A DNA stretch of 34,219 bases from UBA3537 sp038106885 (GTDB lineage: Bacteria > Bacteroidota > Bacteroidia > Flavobacteriales > Flavobacteriaceae), in NCBI GenBank assembly GCA_038106885.1, contig JAYNFX010000011.1, positions 1 to 34,219 of the forward strand, read 5' to 3'. A model generated the notes under the pieces. That model saw nothing but the letters and a program-made list of their open reading frames with translations. It was not told the origin of the DNA and ran no database searches. Position numbers and translations under genes: made by a program. The first letter of the stretch is position 1. Every line of letters begins with the position of its first letter. This document shows, in pieces, positions 32,901-34,219 of this stretch.

Positions 32901-33412
32901 ACCAGTTTAATTTTACTCATAAGATTAAAAATCAATGGCTTTTAAATCTTCAAACTAATTTAGAAAACAATAGTGCTACAAGTGAAAATTTTTTAGCTAA
33001 AAATTTTATTTTGGATCTATTTTTAGTCAGCCCAAAGGTGTCATATTTATTGGATAACAATAAGAGATTTGACCTTTATTATCAATATTTCAGTAAAGAC
33101 AATTTAATACAAAACTTAGAATCTTTAGAACAACATAAATGGGGTGTTTCAGCTGTTTTCACACAGAATCAAAAGGCTGCAGTAACATTTGAAGCTAATT
33201 ATTTTTCAAATAATTTTATTGGAGATCTTAATACTCCTGTTGCTTATCAAATGATGGAAGGACTTCAGCCTGGTAATAATTTTACTTGGTCAATTATTGC
33301 TCAGAAACAATTGACAAAATATTTGGACTTAAATCTTAATTATTTTGGGAGAAAATCTGACTCATCTGAGACAATCCACACTGGTACTGTTCAATTGAAA
33401 GCCTACTTTTAG
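29972..33412 (+). CDS. Large predicted outer-membrane beta-barrel protein of unknown function
   Basis: A 1146-residue protein with a signal peptide (MRLLKIGIILFSFFFSAAQ). The first ~120 residues look like an N-terminal periplasmic domain; from GSISRGVTVGNNQNSVLKSE on it has many alternating amphipathic strands and an aromatic C-terminal residue (VQLKAYF), as in outer-membrane barrels. A small Ig-like segment lies near 270-320 (GSETVYVNGVPLQRGATKDY, IDYNAGEIVFNPTFP). Two Asp/Asn-rich loops resemble calcium-binding turns: SDSDNDG (~527) and DYNDNGIQELEEFE (~833). No SusC or TonB plug signature is seen. I recall similar conserved proteins in flavobacteria but no assigned function. It ends 9 bases from the convergent T9SS cargo gene. 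Confidence 0.75.
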   Translation: MRLLKIGIILFSFFFSAAQDDNSLIKITRVAIEEKIVIDSVSINPYFFQVLKLNNEIVHDSMYTIDFESAVVRFKSNYNELDSVKIKYLKYPNFITRTYKQLDSSIIIKSNSSIQKLVKLSEPNFVKEYKPFKGLNSSGSISRGVTVGNNQNSVLKSELDLQISGKINENVTLRASIQDANIPLQQSGYSQRLDQFDQVFIEAFTDQWSVRAGDIDLENNSSYFSKFSKRVQGLLVTSSFQSSSHKINAFVSGALVRGQFVRSQFVAQEGNQGPYKLRGPNNELFVLVVSGSETVYVNGVPLQRGATKDYIIDYNAGEIVFNPTFPINSEMRIIVDYQYSERNYTRFVGYTGGQYYSDKLNLGISFYNENDLKNQSLQQNLSQDQISILSQAGDDKSNMISPSAIPQEFSENRILYKKDLLNGQEVFVFSNDPNDELFLVNFLLVGDQQGDYVISSSNSIANIYEYVPPILGQKQGDYSPIIQLVAPEKLQIAIINGSYQPSDKTNLDFEFAASKKDLNLFSNISDSDNDGLAFRYKFNRKALKPFNKWNLNLSSDLDYIQSNFRNIERLYNPEFNRDWNIDITTLNGAVTQMGSQVLSTNAFNLINSNLVEINYSFQYLKFDDNFNGNRHNLASTFRKNNLEFISNSNILTSSSNQKESDFFRSSSQIKLHGKKFWPGIKISTENNEVILRNTNELDSLLSQRFVSYEGYVGIGDSTSVFLKLGYINRVNDSVVDNKLKRVNSSKNYYLNSKLIKSKSSDLSLFINYRLFNLQKDEGSLQKSLNSRVFYSQRFAENLIQWQTVYETNSGQLPQQDFTYVQVEPGQGTFVWFDYNDNGIQELEEFEVAQFQDQANYIRVMLPNQVFIRTHQNRLSQSLTLDAINWINSSTKSRRFLSHFYNLTTYVIDRKERNNFDKINLNPFKSNQGQELGLQSNFRNQLFFNRGKQYYTMSYSYFDTKLSNTLAFGSIGQKSNGHQFNFTHKIKNQWLLNLQTNLENNSATSENFLAKNFILDLFLVSPKVSYLLDNNKRFDLYYQYFSKDNLIQNLESLEQHKWGVSAVFTQNQKAAVTFEANYFSNNFIGDLNTPVAYQMMEGLQPGNNFTWSIIAQKQLTKYLDLNLNYFGRKSDSSETIHTGTVQLKAYF

Positions 33413-33421
33413 ATATTATAC

Positions 33422-34219
33422 TTATCGGCGCAAGGTGAAATGGGATCTAAATTGTTTGGTATTTCCCTGATCATCAAAATAAGTAACTACAAACCAATAG
33501 TCATTTGTAGGTAATAATTTTCCATTGTAAGTCCCGTTCCATCCTGGACTTGTTGTTTTAAGTTCCCTTAATAATTTTCCATGTCGATTAAAAATAGAAA
33601 TTATTGCAGTTTGGTATTCTAGACATTTTATATTCCAAAAATCATTATATCCGTCTCCATTAGGAGTAAAGAACTTTGGATAATCTAATATTGTTATTGA
33701 AGATTCTGGCTCGTTACTGCAACCATCAGAATCTCTAACTTTAACAATGTGCTCGTAACAGCCTGTAACGTTTTGAAATATTGAACTATTTTGCCAAGCC
33801 CCACCATCTAATTGGTATTCATAATTGCCACTTCCACCAACTGCGCTAACCTCAATTATCTGGTTTGAATCAAAAGCTTCTGAAATATTCTCAACAGTAA
33901 TCTCTAAATTACTGAAAGAGTTAACTTCAATGGTTTCGGTAGTAATATTAGCACATTGCCCATTTTCAGGAGTAAAGGTATAAGTAGTTGTGGTTAAATT
34001 ATTAGGAGCAGGAAACCATGTACCAATAATACCTTCATTAGAAATTGTAGGTAAGGCTTGAATTGTCTCTCCTATACAAATATCATTTAAACTAAAACTT
34101 GGAATAGTAAGCTCATTGATGGTTATAGTCATTGCTGCAGTTTCAATACAGCTCCCTTCGCTTGGAGTAAATGTATAAGTGGTAGTTTCTAGGTTGTTAA
34201 TTATATTCGGATTCCATGT
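33422..34219 (-). CDS. T9SS type B cargo protein, C-terminal part (runs off the window)
   Basis: The frame stays open from the window edge, giving 265 residues; an ATG at 34132 is internal, because coding sequence with the same repeat continues upstream. At least two repeats of the form TW-x-P...TTTYTFTP...G-x-C are present (TTTYTFTPSEGSC and TTTYTFTPENGQC), typical of large adhesin-like surface proteins. A sheet domain follows (YEYQLDGGAWQNSSIFQNVT), and then the gliding-motility-associated type B sorting domain at the C-terminus: PKFFTPNGDGYNDFWNIKCL, ISIFNRHGKLL, GWNGTYNGKLLPTNDYWFVV, FRSHFTLRR. The protein should be exported by the type IX system to the cell surface. Ligand unknown. Confidence 0.92.
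   Translation of the reverse strand, partial: TWNPNIINNLETTTYTFTPSEGSCIETAAMTITINELTIPSFSLNDICIGETIQALPTISNEGIIGTWFPAPNNLTTTTYTFTPENGQCANITTETIEVNSFSNLEITVENISEAFDSNQIIEVSAVGGSGNYEYQLDGGAWQNSSIFQNVTGCYEHIVKVRDSDGCSNEPESSITILDYPKFFTPNGDGYNDFWNIKCLEYQTAIISIFNRHGKLLRELKTTSPGWNGTYNGKLLPTNDYWFVVTYFDDQGNTKQFRSHFTLRR

Noticed and set aside
1..34219. CRISPR arrays, tRNAs, rRNAs, insertion sequences or prophage genes
   Set aside because: Looked for by eye on both strands; no tandem spaced repeats, transposase or integrase motifs, or tRNA-like cloverleaf sequences were recognised. Sensitive searches were not possible.

Overview
The window looks like a chromosomal segment of a marine-type member of the Flavobacteriaceae (Bacteroidota). 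The reasons are a very AT-rich sequence, almost no Shine-Dalgarno sites, several promoter-like sites of the Bacteroidota form TTG-N17-23-TAnnTTTG, GLPGLI-family proteins, a type IX secretion (T9SS type B) C-terminal domain, a DAHP synthase-chorismate mutase fusion, and gene orders familiar from flavobacteria. I saw no phage, insertion sequence, CRISPR array, tRNA or rRNA. There are three 100-N assembly gaps (9266-9365, 11212-11311, 23157-23256), and each breaks a gene.

Layout. 1-4239 (minus): etfB-etfA, a bifunctional-nuclease-family protein, a NupC nucleoside transporter and the start of thyA. 4429-7875 (plus): pdhB and a membrane pyrophosphatase, closed by a strong bidirectional terminator. 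7935-9487 (minus): a deoxynucleoside kinase and an exported protein of unknown function; the gap in the latter is false because its two flanks are the same 55 bases. 9628-13981 (plus): two tandem GLPGLI proteins and a TonB-receptor-like outer-membrane barrel, with a gap between the second GLPGLI gene and the receptor. 14003-15259 (minus): metK behind a SAM-II-type riboswitch. 15459-17296 (plus): a PagL-like outer-membrane protein and a GIN-domain lipoprotein. 17448-21485 (plus): an aromatic amino-acid operon, leader peptide-pheA-aminotransferase-tyrA-DAHPS/CM. 21496-21960 (minus): a small exported protein. 22044-27078 (plus): rsgA, dtd (broken by a gap), a MazG-like pyrophosphohydrolase, aroA, queA and rlmN. 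27080-29850 (minus): xth, an OmpA-family lipoprotein and a Tas-like aldo/keto reductase. 29972-33412 (plus): a 1146-residue predicted outer-membrane barrel. 33422-34219 (minus): the C-terminal end of a T9SS type B cargo protein.

The most notable signals are regulatory. (1) Upstream of pheA there is a complete ribosome-mediated attenuator: a 22-codon leader with four Phe, four Tyr and one Trp codon, a 1:2 hairpin over the Phe codons, a possible 2:3 antiterminator and a strong 3:4 terminator whose U-tract touches the pheA start codon. The ACT domain of the encoded prephenate dehydratase lacks the classical Phe-binding motifs, so control may have moved to transcription. (2) The metK leader carries SAM-II hallmarks plus a second hairpin that competes for the conserved AGCUAAA strand, and its other arm can pair with the start codon. 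(3) A perfect 24-bp palindrome lies in the divergent etfB/pdhB promoter region. (4) The queA terminator ends directly on the rlmN start codon, the same geometry as in the attenuator.

Together the genes cover core metabolism (beta-oxidation electron transfer, pyruvate oxidation, nucleotide salvage, SAM and the shikimate/aromatic pathway), tRNA/rRNA modification and DNA repair, plus a typical Bacteroidota complement of outer-membrane and secreted proteins.
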